A stretch of DNA of 64,000 bases. Source: Deinandra increscens subsp. villosa. Taxonomy: Eukaryota > Streptophyta > Magnoliopsida > Asterales > Asteraceae. Shown here piece by piece: positions 53,880 to 64,000 of the stretch. Numbering within the stretch: the first letter of the stretch is position 1; each line of letters starts with the position of its first letter. A program made the translations under genes and the position numbers. The stretch spans positions 38,077,874 through 38,141,873 of the forward strand of contig JBCNJP010000010.1 of NCBI GenBank assembly GCA_039602395.1, written 5' to 3'. The notes under the pieces were generated by a model. The model was not told the DNA's origin. It worked only from the letters and a program-made list of their open reading frames with translations, and searched no databases.

Positions 53880-55499
53880 ACCTATGATTTTAATTAATTA
53901 CCGGGGAATAAAACTTGGAAGGGGGGTAACCAAATCAAGATTCTAGCTTTTCGATCCACTTAAAATTGTGTTTTACAATTAGAAAAGGTTTCGCAATTGG
54001 TAAAAACGAAAAACACTAATCCTGATCGAAAACCGGTTCTCGACCCGTGGCTTGGTTCCCAAAACGGAAACCGGATATCGACCCGTCGCTGCTTTCCGAT
54101 CGGAAACCCTTGTTTTCCGATCGAAAACCACACTTTTCGATCCAAAATCCTTGTTCTCGATCGTAAATATGTTTCCGATCGAGTTCAATTCGTAAACTGT
54201 TTACGGCCCGGTCGAAAAGTACCGATCGGAAACCCCGTTTCAGGATCGTAAACCCCATTCCGATCGGAAACCTTTGTTTTCCGATCGGAAACCCATGTTG
54301 GATCGGAAACCCGTGTTTCGATCGTAAACCATAACCGAAAATTGATGTTCTCGATCGGAAACCCTGATTCTGATCGAAAACTATATAATGGATCAAAAAC
54401 CTCTAGCCGAATCGGAAACCCTAATTTTAGGTCTAAAATTCGATTCTTGTGATCTAAAATTAAGAACCCAAGTTTTTGTTATTTCATAATCAACGTGTTG
54501 TACCTTTATTTAAAATGTTAAAAAGAAGTAAAAACCATGAAGTTTCATGCAAATCGTTTATGGTTATTACTTATATCGAAGAGGATTGAAATTAAAATTA
54601 TATTAGATAATTAGAAACCCTAAGATTATGTGATTATTGTGATAATTGTGACATAATAAAAGGTTTTAATACAAATTTGTTTTATGAAAATCGAAATTTG
54701 CTTAAATAACTATTGAAATATGATTTTGTTTATAAAATAAAATTTGTGTCCAAAAACTCAAAAGAAACACCGGCTCACCCATTTGAACACACTCTAAGAG
54801 AGGTATAAGTCGGGTCGCCATGCTTCCCTAAAGTGGGTAGGTTTTTAATTGCAAAGTGCAAACCTCACCCCTACGCTTCTTTGTGTGTTGCAAATGGAGC
54901 TACCGAGCTCTTTTGATTTGGAAGACAAACTAAGAATTTTATAAACACATTATGTGGTGAAGGTGTGCATGAACCTTCACACATAACATTTTTTATCACA
55001 CATCAAAATTGTTTTGACCCAAACCAAACTTAAGTCTTTGCCATCCACCTTGAAAAGGACACTTGTGGATGTCATTTTACTCATTGGTACACAATGGTAA
55101 AATGGCATTTACATGGCAAATTCCCACTCATTGGTACACAATGGTGGACAATTTGTGTGTTCTTAGTTGGACGACTTAAAGCGAGCTAGGCGGTGAGACC
55201 CTTGGCCCGTGGCAAAAGATGGGATGAAACATGACTACAAATTACTTGGTGCAAGATTCACAAGTATTATTTGTAGGTCCCATAAAATCTAGGAATTGTA
55301 CTTGGAGTACAATTATTGATCGTCACTTACCTTTTGAATGCATCATTTCTAGCAGATCAACTGATGAAATGATGGCATGTCGATTGGATCCTAGCCTTAA
55401 TAAACTTAATTGTTTAAAGTGTTTAAACATTGGGTAATTAAATTTATTAAGGAAAAGATTATCGAAAATACTGATTTTTGAACTTAATATGTTTTGTAG
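53880..55499 (+). mobile_element. Leader of element II with GATCGGAAAC array
   Basis: It is 1.6 kb and non-coding. Between about 54010 and 54420 there are six GATCGGAAAC, two GATCGTAAAC and three GATCGAAAAC, mostly followed by CC. The remainder (54440-55499) is AT-rich with CACTCATTGGTACACAATGG repeated at 55079-55098 and 55126-55145. The leader ends ATGTTTTGTAG directly against the gag ATG, another acceptor-like context. Confidence 0.88.
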
Positions 55500-56435
55500 A
55501 TGGCAACAAACCCCCCTCAAAACAATGTTGGTCATGCTTTTCGTCAAATGTTTGAAAGAGAAAAGCTGAATGGATCTAACTTCAATGATTGGTACCGTCA
55601 ACTGAGGATTGTCCTTAGAGTTGAACGAAGGACCGATGTCCTTGAAAATCATTGGCCGACCAAGCCAGCTGCTAATGCTTCTGATCAAGAGAAAGCATTC
55701 TACAATGCAGAGTATAGCAGATACGATGAGGTTGCTTGCATGATGATCTCGAGTATGACTCCCGATCTTCAGAAGCAATACGAATTTCATACACCTTGTG
55801 ATATGATCAAAGAGCTAAAGAAGATGTATGAAAAACAAGCTGGTGTTGAATTGTTCGACCTAGTTGTGGAACTCCACGACTTGAAGCTTGAAACTGGTAA
55901 ATCGGTCAGTAGTCATGTGCTCAAGATGAAGAGCTACTTTGACAAATTGGAATCGCTCAATTATGGGTATAATCAGGTTGTGGCAGTTGGCATGATCCTT
56001 AAATCTCTTACGAAGGATTTTGAGGGTTTTGTGCGCAACTACAACATGCATAGTATGACTAAGACTATACCTGAGCTTCATGCTATGCTTGTCGAGTATG
56101 AAAAAACGATTCCTAAGAAGGCCACTGAAACACCCCAAGTTCTTATGATCAAGGGGGGAAATATCCAAAAGGCTAAACGACCGCAAAAGGCGAAGGGCAA
56201 GAATGATGGTAAATGAAAAGGCAAGGCAGTTGTGTTTGTTCCTAAAACCAAGCAAACCCCTCCGGCCGCAAAAGAGCATCCAGCTAAAGACCAGATCTGT
56301 CACCATTGTGGTGAAGTTGGACACTGGAAGAGGAACTGTCCTACCTATCTAGCTGAGTTGATGAAGAAGAGAAAGAATACTAGCGGGGCTAGTACTTCAG
56401 GTATCTTCACAATTGAATTATTTTCCTTTTTCTAA
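55500..56435 (+). pseudogene. Element II gag (one stop codon)
   Basis: The frame opens at ATG 55500. The gag core is residues 1-220 (NDWYRQLRIVLRV, MISSMTPDLQKQYE, VLKMKSYFDKLESLNYGYNQ, an UBN2-type domain), ending in TGA at 56214-56216. The same frame continues past it to the zinc knuckle CHHCGEVGHWKRNC (about 56298-56339) and runs to 56435. A single-codon change thus separates the capsid part from its RNA-binding knuckle. Pol follows in another frame. Confidence 0.88.
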
Positions 56436-57066
56436 GTGTGATTCATGGGTGTATGACACCGGCTGTGGAACTCACATCTGTAATTCGTTACAGGGTCTTA
56501 GAAAGAGGAGGAAACTGAAGCCTGGGGCTTTGCAGTTGTACGTGGGAAATGGTTTGCCAGTAGCTGTAGAAGCTATAGGAGAATATCATTTAATTCTGCC
56601 TTCTGGGTTATTGATTGTATTAGACAATTGTCACTATGCACCTTCTATTACTAGAGGTGTTATTTCAGTTTCTTTGTTGAAAAACCAAGGATTTATTAAT
56701 GCATTTAATAATATCGGTATTTCAGTTTCTAAAAATAATGTTCATTATTTTGATGCTATTCCATGTGATGGCATTTATGAAATTGATATGCGTGGTTGTG
56801 TTTCAACTAATTCAATGTTCACTGTTAGCAAACGAGCCAAAACAAGTTTGGACTCTACCTATCTTTGGCACTGTCGTCTTGCCCATGTTGGCAAAAACCG
56901 CATTGAAAGACTTCAACGTGAAGGGATCTTACAATCAAATGATGAATCATTTGATAAATGTGTTTCCTGTATCTCAGGAAAGATGACAAGAAAACCCTTT
57001 CCGAACAAGCCGCAAAGGACTAAAGAACTACTTGGACTCATTCATACTGATGTTTGTGGCCCATAG
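56413..57066 (+). pseudogene. Element II protease and integrase N-terminus
   Basis: The frame holds the aspartic protease site DSWVYDTGCGTHICN near its start, and the integrase zinc region WHCRLAHVGKNR...CVSCISGKM near 56860-56980. It ends LIHTDVCGP at a TAG (57064-57066), just at the first catalytic Asp of the integrase core. The frame differs by +1 from gag. Confidence 0.88.
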
Positions 57067-57800
57067 ACATGTGTCAAGAAAAGGTGCTAGCTACTTCGTG
57101 ACTTTCACGGATGATTTCAGCCGTTATGGTTATGTTTACTTGCTTAAACATAAACATGAAGTGTTTGAAACATTCAAAGAGTTCAAGAATGAAGTAGAAA
57201 ATCAACTCGGAAAGACCATCAAGATCCTTCGATCGGATCGTGGTGGAGAATACTTAAGCCAAGAGTTTAAGGATTATCTTAAAGCGTGTGGAATTTTCCA
57301 ACAGCTTACTCCTCCTTACACTCCTCAGCATAATGGAGTATCTGAGAGGAGGAATCGAACCTTACTAGAAATGGTGAGGTCGATGATGAACCTTACAACT
57401 CTCCCAATATCATTTTGGGATTTTGCTCTAGAAACCGCTGTACGCGTTCTAAATATGGTTCCAACCAAGAAGGTTGAAAAGACACCGCATCAATTGTGGC
57501 ATGGAGAAGTCCCTGTGTTGTCTTACTTAAGAGTTTGGGGATGTGAGGCACTTGTGAAGCGTGATACGCCTGACAAACTACAACCCAGGACTACTAAGTG
57601 CATCTTCGTAGGATACCCAAAGGAAACAGTGGGTTACTACTTTTACAATCCTTCCGAAAATACTGTTCGTGTTGCTCGATATGCTGAATTCTTTGAAAAG
57701 AATTTTATAGCTCAAGAGAACAGTGGGAGACTTGTAGAACTACTAGAAGATGTGTCACCTTCTGAAACAACTAGCAATCATCAACTTGGGGGGGGGGGGG
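57067..57800 (+). pseudogene. Element II integrase core
   Basis: The frame, +1 again, reads FVTFTDDFSRYGYVYLLKHK, ILRSDRGGEYLS (second Asp) and HNGVSERRNRTLLEM (catalytic Glu), then the GKAP-like FVGYPKETVGYYFYNP. It runs out at 57814 after a G13 homopolymer (57788-57800), where the RT frame takes over. Confidence 0.88.
57788..57800. repeat. G13 homopolymer at the integrase-RT junction
   Basis: Thirteen G exactly where the reading frame changes. A one-base length change here would join the two frames, so this break may be replication slippage or an assembly error. Confidence 0.85.
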
Positions 57801-59510
57801 AATGTTCAAAGTGATGAACCTCAAGTCGATGATGTTGCGATTCCACTTCGTAGATCCGAAAGGGTCGTACGTAATCCGGATAGATGGATTGGTCTAGTCG
57901 AATCCGAGGATAACGTATCAGGAGATCTCAATGAGCCTCTGAACTTCAAAGCTGCATTATCAGATCCGGAATCTGACAAATGGCTTGAAGCTGCGAACGT
58001 GGAAATGAAATCCATGAAAGATAATCAAGTTTGGAACTTGGTTGATCTTCCTCCTAACGCGAAGACCGTTGGGAGTAAATGGATCTTCAAGAAGAAGACC
58101 GACATGGATGGAAATGTACACACCTATAAAGCTCGTCTCGTGGCGAAAGGTTATACTCAACGTTTTGGCGTTGACTATGATGAGACCTTTTCACCAGTAG
58201 CTGACATTAGAGCTATTAGGATTCTCCTAGCCATAGCAGCGTACTATGACTTTGAGATATGGCAAATGGATGTTAAGACTGCCTTCTTAAATGGTTACTT
58301 GGATGAAGAAGTCTATATGGATCAACCTGAAGGGTTCATTGATCCAAAACATCCCAACCAAGTATGCAAGCTTCAAAGGTCCATTTATGGACTAAAGCAA
58401 GCATCGAGGAGTTGGAATAAACGGTTTGATGAAGAAATCAAAAGGTTTGGTTTCGTTCAGAATCCCGATGAGCAATGTGTATATCGCAAAGCTAGTGGGA
58501 GTAATGTTACTTTCCTTGTCTTATATGTAGATGACATATTGATAATAGGAAAACACATTCCAATGTTGCAAGATGTAAAATCCCATCTTGGGAAGTGTTT
58601 TGCCATGAAAGACTTGGGAGAAGCAGAATTCATTCTTGGAATCAAGATCTATAGAGATAGAACTAAGCGGTTGATTGGACTAAGTCAAAGTGCTTATATT
58701 GATAAGATCTTGAAGCGATTCAAGATGGAGAATTCCAAGCGTGGTATAGTACCTATGCAGGAAGGACTTGGTCTATTGGTCAAACAAGGTGCTTCTACAC
58801 CTGATGAGGTGAAGCGTATGCAGAGAGTCCCTTATGCTTCGGTTGTAGGCTCTATAATGTATGCGGTGAGATGCACTAGACCTGATATAGCGTTTGCGCA
58901 GAATATCATTAGCCGATTTCAACAGAATCCAGGTGAAAGTCACTGGACTGCTGTTAAGACCATTCTCAAGTACCTACGGGCTACTAGAGATTTGTTTTTG
59001 GTATATGGGGGAAATCCAGATCAAGAGCTCAAAGTGACCGGATACTACGATGCTGGATTTCAGACTGATAGAGATGACACGAAGTCTCAGTCTGGGTACG
59101 TCTTCGTTCTGAATGGAGGCGCTGTGGATTGGAAAAGCAAGAAACAAACCACAGTTGCTATGTCTGCAACAGAGTCTGAGTACATTGCTGCTTCGGAAGC
59201 TGCAATGGAGGCAGTCTGGATAAGGAAGTTTATATGTGGGCTTGACGTGATCCCTACAAGTAACTTGCCTATTGATATGTACTTTGATAATACTGGTGCA
59301 TTAATCATTGCCAAAGAACCTGGAGTTCAGAAGGGCGCCAGACACTATGCTAGGAGATATCACTATGTTCGTGAGCAGATCGAACTAGGTGAAATCAGAT
59401 TACTCAAAGTTCACACAGATATTAACTTAGCTGATCCTTTCACGAAAGCTTTGTCAAGGTCGAAGCTTGAAATGCATGCTGAGGGCATGGGACTTAAATT
59501 AGCTAGTTAA
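57801..59510 (+). pseudogene. Element II RT and RNase H (open frame)
   Basis: About 570 open codons end in TAG at 59508-59510. RT motifs are KARLVAKGYTQRFGVDYDET, MDVKTAFLNGYLDEEVYM and the catalytic LYVDDILIIG at about 58525-58554. RNase H motifs are YYDAGFQTDRDDTKSQSG, KSKKQTTVAMSATESEYIAA and LADPFTKALSR at the C-terminus. All conserved residues I can check are present. This part looks functional but is cut off from gag by the upstream breaks. Confidence 0.93.
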
Positions 59511-60352
59511 ATCATGTATGTCTGATGTTCGGTATTTGGATAAGGGATGATTAAACAATTTCTATTTATATAATGAAATAAAGTACTTGATATATTTGAT
59601 TTCATTTAATAGTAAATTGTGTCCTATATTTTCATGTATAATCCTTGAGTACTTGTCAAGTATTCTAAATTGTCCATTGTCGATTAACTATATGGGAATA
59701 TAGTTAAACTAAGACAAATCTGAGTGATTGGTAATATTCTTGGAATATATAATGGATGGTCCCACCAAACTCACATGATATTCATAAGATGCATATCGGA
59801 CAACCCCACTAGCGAATTGTTACTTTATGGATCGTCGTCATTAAGTGAAATTCGTAAATGGTTGCTTTACTTATCCTTAGACTTGAGATACAAGCAGGTC
59901 ATGCATGTATGGATTGCACCTACTTGATATAGTTCTAACTATCCTGAATAAGGTGGTACAAAAGGGCTATTTTCAGTAAGTGTAGTGAAGTATGTGACTG
60001 GACACGTGTAGTCAAGAGGATTTGTTCCTTCAGCTTAAAAGCTGAAGCAGATACCACTGGGCCCCTCATTGGGACTAATTAAGATGTTTGCATGGCCATG
60101 CCCAAATGAAATCCAGATGTGTCTTGATTTTGAATTTGGTAATTTTTAATTAGTTGTGGAATGAGAAACAGAATCGTTAAAGTATGAAATGACTTGATCC
60201 ATATTCATGTTTAACAACGGTATCGGTAACAAAGGGATAGTAAATGACTGTACCATTTAAATACACTTTGAGAAACTGTACTTAAATATTTTCGGGAGCA
60301 TTGGTGTGTTGCTAGACGCTAACCAATGTTATTACCTTTATTATTACGAGCT
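59511..60352 (+). mobile_element. 3' untranslated region of element II
   Basis: It is about 840 bases and non-coding. It has AT-rich sequence with no recognisable ORF, ending in the purine-rich stretch before the LTR. Confidence 0.7.
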
Positions 60353-60363
60353 CAAGTGGGAGC
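60353..60363 (+). other. Polypurine tract of element II
   Basis: AAGTGGGAGC just before the 3' LTR start at 60364. Confidence 0.75.
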
Positions 60364-61019
60364 TGTAGGGATATGATCACGTATTAATAAGCGTATGTCC
60401 GGAAAATATTTAAGCCTACGGGGTTACACGTCTCGACACTAATGTATTTGTATTAAATAATTAGTTAATTAATATTTATCACGAACATTTAACGAGATTT
60501 CATTAAAAACTGACAGTTAATTGTTAACAGGGGTGTTAGTTGTAATTAGAGAGAGTTGTAATTGGATTACAAATTGAGAGAAGGGTTTGGATAGGGCCTC
60601 TAGGCCGAATTCGGCTAGGGCTCCTATGCCAATCCTTAACTTGTTTTCCAAGTCTTTTAAACCTATAAATAGACCCTCTGGGTTTAAGGTTTAGTTGCTG
60701 CATTTATCTGATAAAAGTGAAAACCCTAATCTCTCTCTTTCTCTCTAATTTTCAGCAACAAGAAAGAACCCTAGGGGTTTCGATTTCTTGTGTGGTTCGA
60801 CCAAGCCATCTTCATCAAGAGGAGTTCGTGATCAGTACTAGCATACATACATCGGTGTGTCGTGTGTACGATCGTAGAGGGATTTACTTCAAATCCTAGA
60901 AGATCTTCTCTTACCGAGTTAAAAAGGTACACATTATCTATCCGGTTAGTTAGATTAATTCATAGGAAAAATATCCGCTGCGTACTCGTGTTTTTGATAA
61001 TTAGTTATATAACCTAACA
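60364..61019 (+). repeat. 3' LTR of element II
   Basis: It matches 53209-53864 with about 13 substitutions (for example CATTTAACGAGATTTCATT against CATTTAATGAGGTTTCGTT). No length difference. Confidence 0.95.
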
Positions 61020-61263
61020 GCATCAAGATCTTGAAGTTCCTTATAATCTCCTTCTTCAGTTGGTCGTTCATACAACTTTCAAATCGGAATCCATAAATGA
61101 ATATCATTTGTGCTAATGTATGTAGAAAACCGTTCTTCCAATTTTGATAATCTTCTAGCTTCAACAATTTGGGAACTTTCTGACTTGTTCCAATTTCATT
61201 ATCAAAATTCAACATGGTTCGCATCGCACTTTGCATTGCAACAAATGCATGAAATTCCGACAT
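61020..61263 (-). pseudogene. Element III gag N-terminus
   Basis: On - it starts MSEFHAFVAMQSAMRTMLNF and continues GTSQKVPKLLKLEDYQNWKN, the same start as element V gag, then shifts frame. It is separated from the rest of gag by element II. Confidence 0.88.
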
Positions 61264-61730
61264 CGTTTGAAAACTTTTAGATTCCGCCGACCGAATTTGC
61301 TCCTAACCAATAACTGACCTCCGAACTCTGTCCGAACCTAAAACCAAAGTCCGAACTTCGATCGAACCTATGTAGCTCCGATCTCGCACCGATCTAACTC
61401 CGAACCTCGACCGAACTAGACCAAACCTCAAAATTCTCACCGAAGATGGACCGAACGTCGACGAAACTTGATGTTCAGGGCGGTTACACCGAGCCTGAAC
61501 AGTGAACTCCGAACCTTGATTTCATTTTTCAAAAACGCGCGAAAATGGATTGTTTTTTATGAAACTCGTTACTGAAGATCAGAAAAACTGATAAGAAGTG
61601 ATTTTGGAGCAGATTTGACACCAAAAACTCGACAGAATTGATGAAAAACACAAATACAAACTCGAGAAACTCCAAAAACACTTCAAAAATCCGAATATAG
61701 CAACCACAGATCAGTAGAGTGAACCAGAAA
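61264..61730 (-). repeat. Leader of element III with CCGAAC array
   Basis: Seven exact CCGAAC copies (read on +) lie within about 61321-61515, plus one-mismatch variants (ATCGAAC, CCGATCT). The leader is non-coding, between primer site and gag. Confidence 0.78.
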
Positions 61731-61742
61731 GCTCTGATACCA
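61731..61742 (-). other. tRNA-Met primer binding site (element III)
   Basis: TGGTATCAGAGC on -, two bases from the 5' LTR. Confidence 0.9.
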
Positions 61743-61744
61743 AT

Positions 61745-62128
61745 TGAAAATGTGTGAGCATCGGATCGTCTACTCGATCTAGCTAATCGGACATCAAAAC
61801 GTAATTAACAGATTGTTTTATTGATCAAAACGAACAATTACAATTAGTGAACCACTCAGAATATAGACATAGAGAAACACCTTCAGAAACACACACTTAG
61901 CAGAAATCTCCCATACTCAGAACCACCTATTACAAAGATCGAATACCTATTTATACCCAGCTGGCCGATCCCTATCCGAACCCCAGGTTCGGCCAGTCCG
62001 AACTCCAGGTTCGGACCAAGTTCAGCGAGTCCGAACTCCAGGTTCGGACCAGGTTTGGCCAAGCATACTTTGACTTGATCTTGTACATAGCTTGATACTT
62101 CACACGGCACACATATCAGGTATCAACA
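61745..62128 (-). repeat. 5' LTR of element III
   Basis: It carries two GTCCGAACTCCAGGTTCGGAC palindromes (61996-62049) against one in the 3' LTR, a 33-bp length difference. A TATAAATA box on - lies near 61955. Confidence 0.92.
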
Positions 62129-62633
62129 GCGACCACAACTAGAATCTGAGTTTCCAGACACTTCGATCATCTACATGCTCGACTCAATAACCAAAACACA
62201 TTTTCAAAATAGAATTTATCAGAGTTAAGCGATATTAACAAAAATATTGCAGAAGCATTTATCAATTTTAGAAAACCATTAGTTATCAAAACAAACATTG
62301 CGGAAGCAAAACAAAAACAATTTAATTAGTCTTTCACCCAAGGCGATAATACAAGTTTAAACAAAACATAAAAAATGCAGACCAAGTACCAATGATCCTA
62401 AGCGTGCGTGCCTTAGCGACTTCCTCCTAAGGACATGAGAAGAAACATGTAAAAGATCAACAAAGGTTGGTGAATTCACAGAGTTTAAAAGTAGGAAACA
62501 TCGTTTTTCCGGAAAATATAAGTTTAACCAGTTACTCTCAACGAGACGTAACCCAGCAGGAATTCCATTCCCGAAAACAGTTCACCAAAAATAATAAAGC
62601 AAAACATTTCATTTTATATACCTGGGTTAGCTA
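62129..62633 (-). mobile_element. Continuation of the split gypsy LTR
   Basis: It is non-coding and resumes after element III with GCGACCACAACTAGAATCTG. It contains GCGGAAGCAAAAC / GCAGAAGCATTT patterns common in antisense chromovirus LTRs. It is cut at 62633 by the CACTA end. Assignment rests on adjacency and texture. Confidence 0.4.
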
Positions 62634-63072
62634 CACTACGTCAAAAATGACCTTTAGCCACTGTTTTTCTGAAAACGTGTAACTACTGTTTTAAAAAAAA
62701 CGTGGCTAAAGGTAAGAAACACTAGCTTCAGCCACACATATTTTGTACCCGTGACCAAATATATAGCTTTTGGACCCTTTTAGCCACGTATGTTTTTATA
62801 TATGTGACAACAACAATCAGGTGCAGAGGTTTTAGCCACTGTTTTACAAAAAAATGTGGCATTTATTTGCCACACTTAAAAAAGAGTTGCGAAATGCACC
62901 AAACGGCCACAAATTTTTTATTCATGTGACAAAAAAAGAATATATATGATATCTTTGGTCACGCTTATATAATGTTATGTGACGGAAGAGTAGATTTTAG
63001 TACTTAGTAAATTAAAAGAAACAAAACTTTAAGAAAATAGTAAGACAATTATTAATGTGACTAAAAGTTTCA

Positions 63073-63141
63073 GTTCCCGCTTATCTAATTATCATTCTCC
63101 CGCTTATGTAATTTTCATTCTCCCGCTTATCTAATTTTCAT
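63073..63141. repeat. Three tandem 24-bp repeats
   Basis: CCCGCTTAT(C/G)TAATT(A/T)TCATT recurs three times, at about 63076, 63100 and 63124. Confidence 0.85.
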
Positions 63142-63699
63142 AGACAAATTCCCACAATCATCCGTTCCAACCCTTTCCCTCTGCCATATCTCTCCCTCTC
63201 ATCTCTTCCCCAAACCTGAACCCTAATCGATCCCCCATGTCTCCCTCTCATCTCTCCCCAACAAATCTGAACCTCAATTGATGAGCACCACCATCCACCA
63301 GAAGACATGGCCAATAACAACAATCAACACCATCACAAATCGACCATTTCTGTCGCCACCTAGTGACTTTCTAACACGTTCGGCGAATATCCTTTGCTAT
63401 CGAAATTTCAGGTTGTGTTCGCCGTAAGGTATTTCATCGAGCTCATCTTAATTGCTTCGATTCGCTAATTAGGGATAGTACATTTTTATTCAGAATTTCC
63501 CTCGAGATAAAGTTTATCCTTCTTTGTGTGAATGTTGCTTCGATTCACAATTAGGGATCATATATCTTGTTAAAGGTTCCATATTATTTCAATCTAGATC
63601 AATTAAAGTTTCTCTTCACATTTGCTGAAATCATCAGGTGGGTAGCCTTTTTCTTAATTGTTTTTGTTTTTGTTTTTTTTTTGTTTTTGTTTTTTGCAG

Positions 63700-63863
63700 A
63701 TAAGGATCAGGGATTGGGGAAAGCACTAGTTGGGATCAATGCTTTCAGATTATACAAACGAGTGAGGGAGAAAGCTAATGAAGAGGTTCTTAGGTTTCAC
63801 AGCTTCATAACCGATCTTAATTTCAGTTTTTGCTTCCACTTTTCTACTCAATTTTGGTTTCAG
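63700..63863 (+). pseudogene. Possible captured exon inside the CACTA element
   Basis: A T-rich tract ending TTTTTTGCAG (63690-63699) precedes an open stretch that reads DKDQGLGKALVGINAFRLYK then RVREKANEEV. TTTCAG|GTAATT at 63863 is a plausible donor. I do not recognise the protein. Upstream, 63140-63480 has a plant 5'-UTR look with CCCTAATCGAT, so a host gene fragment may be carried here. It could equally be a real gene that continues past the window. Confidence 0.35.
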
Positions 63864-64000
63864 GTAATTTTCAGAGACGTCAATATTTGTTACCTATTTT
63901 GATTTAAGTTTTTAGTAACCAATTCGATGTTTCATCCTTTTAAATATTTTAGTTTTGCTTATTACCACCAGTTCTACAATTGTTATTACGAGCCCTAAAT

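Larger units (their letters stand above)
53209..61019 (+). mobile_element. Element II: near-complete copia inside element III gag
   Basis: It is 7,811 bp long with LTRs 53209-53864 and 60364-61019 (656 bp each, about 13 differences by eye, so roughly 98% identical) and a perfect 5-bp duplication GCATC at 53204-53208 and 61020-61024. It encodes gag, protease, integrase, RT and RNase H in copia order on +. Coding is broken by one stop and three frame changes. It lies opposite in strand to its host. The gag and DTG protease differ from element I, so it is a different copia lineage. Confidence 0.95.
48123..62128 (-). mobile_element. Element III: gag-only copia, hosting element II
   Basis: Its LTRs are 48123-48473 (3', 351 bp) and 61745-62128 (5', 384 bp); flanks GTGAC (48118-48122) and GCGAC (62129-62133) differ at one base. 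It has a tRNA-Met primer site at 61731-61742 and a G15 tract (48475-48489 read as C on +) as polypurine tract. Without element II it is about 6.2 kb. It encodes gag but no protease, integrase, RT or RNase H, so it is a non-autonomous derivative needing enzymes from an autonomous relative. Element V at 20887-24549 is the same family; element IV shares its 3' region. Confidence 0.85.
62634..64000 (+). mobile_element. 5' end of a CACTA (En/Spm-type) transposon, incomplete
   Basis: It starts CACTACGTCAAAAATGACC. Over the next 250 bases there are alternating subterminal motifs TTTAGCCAC and GTGGC(T/A) in both orientations (62653, 62702, 62778, 62829, 62857, 62868), the usual transposase-binding layout. 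The other end and any TNPA/TNPD genes lie outside the window. Inside is a 5'-UTR-like stretch and a possible captured exon. Confidence 0.65.

Overview
The window is plant nuclear DNA made almost entirely of nested and decaying transposable elements. I see no intact host gene, tRNA, rRNA or CRISPR. The Ty1/copia elements with tRNA-Met primer sites, the plant MITE types and the particular extra ORFs recall Asteraceae genomes (lettuce, sunflower, chrysanthemum relatives). That placement is inference from remembered protein families, not from a search.

Layout. 1-173: end of a Ty3/gypsy LTR with a tRNA-Asp-type primer site. 174-4050: AT-rich DNA, a possible Helitron end and gene-like 5'-UTR fragments. 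About 4090-6830: a decayed LINE-like reverse transcriptase (+). About 7160-11211: a long gypsy-type LTR, interrupted by a 1,226-bp solo copia LTR with perfect 5-bp target duplications. 11.2-13.6 kb: two MITEs and AT repeats. 14078-16950: the end of a Tat-like gypsy element, with the last integrase residues on + and an antisense coiled-coil ORF on -, plus a hAT-like element inside. 16951-17450: assembly gap. 17451-20091: leader, primer site and LTR of a minus-strand copia. 20887-24549: a truncated gag-only copia (element V). 24.5-28.9 kb: no gene seen.

28.9-48.1 kb: relics of SIRE-like copia accessory ORFs and one pol tail, split by element I (32781-45472). Element I is complete and very young: 394-bp LTRs differing at one base by eye, target duplication AACCA, open gag, open pol and an 855-codon third ORF. 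That third ORF lies behind what looks like its own TATA box, 5' UTR and splice acceptor.

48041-62633: a three-level nest. A gypsy LTR is split by a gag-only copia (element III, 48123-62128), which is split inside gag by a second copia on the + strand (element II, 53209-61019; 656-bp LTRs, target duplication GCATC). From 62634 to the window edge is the start of a CACTA-type DNA transposon with a possible captured exon.

The most unusual pattern is that several unrelated copia elements carry dense arrays of a short family-specific motif in their 5' leaders: TCGTAAAC in element I, GATCGGAAAC in element II, CCGAAC in elements III and V. In element I the same motif recurs in the LTRs and again just downstream of the internal promoter of the accessory ORF.
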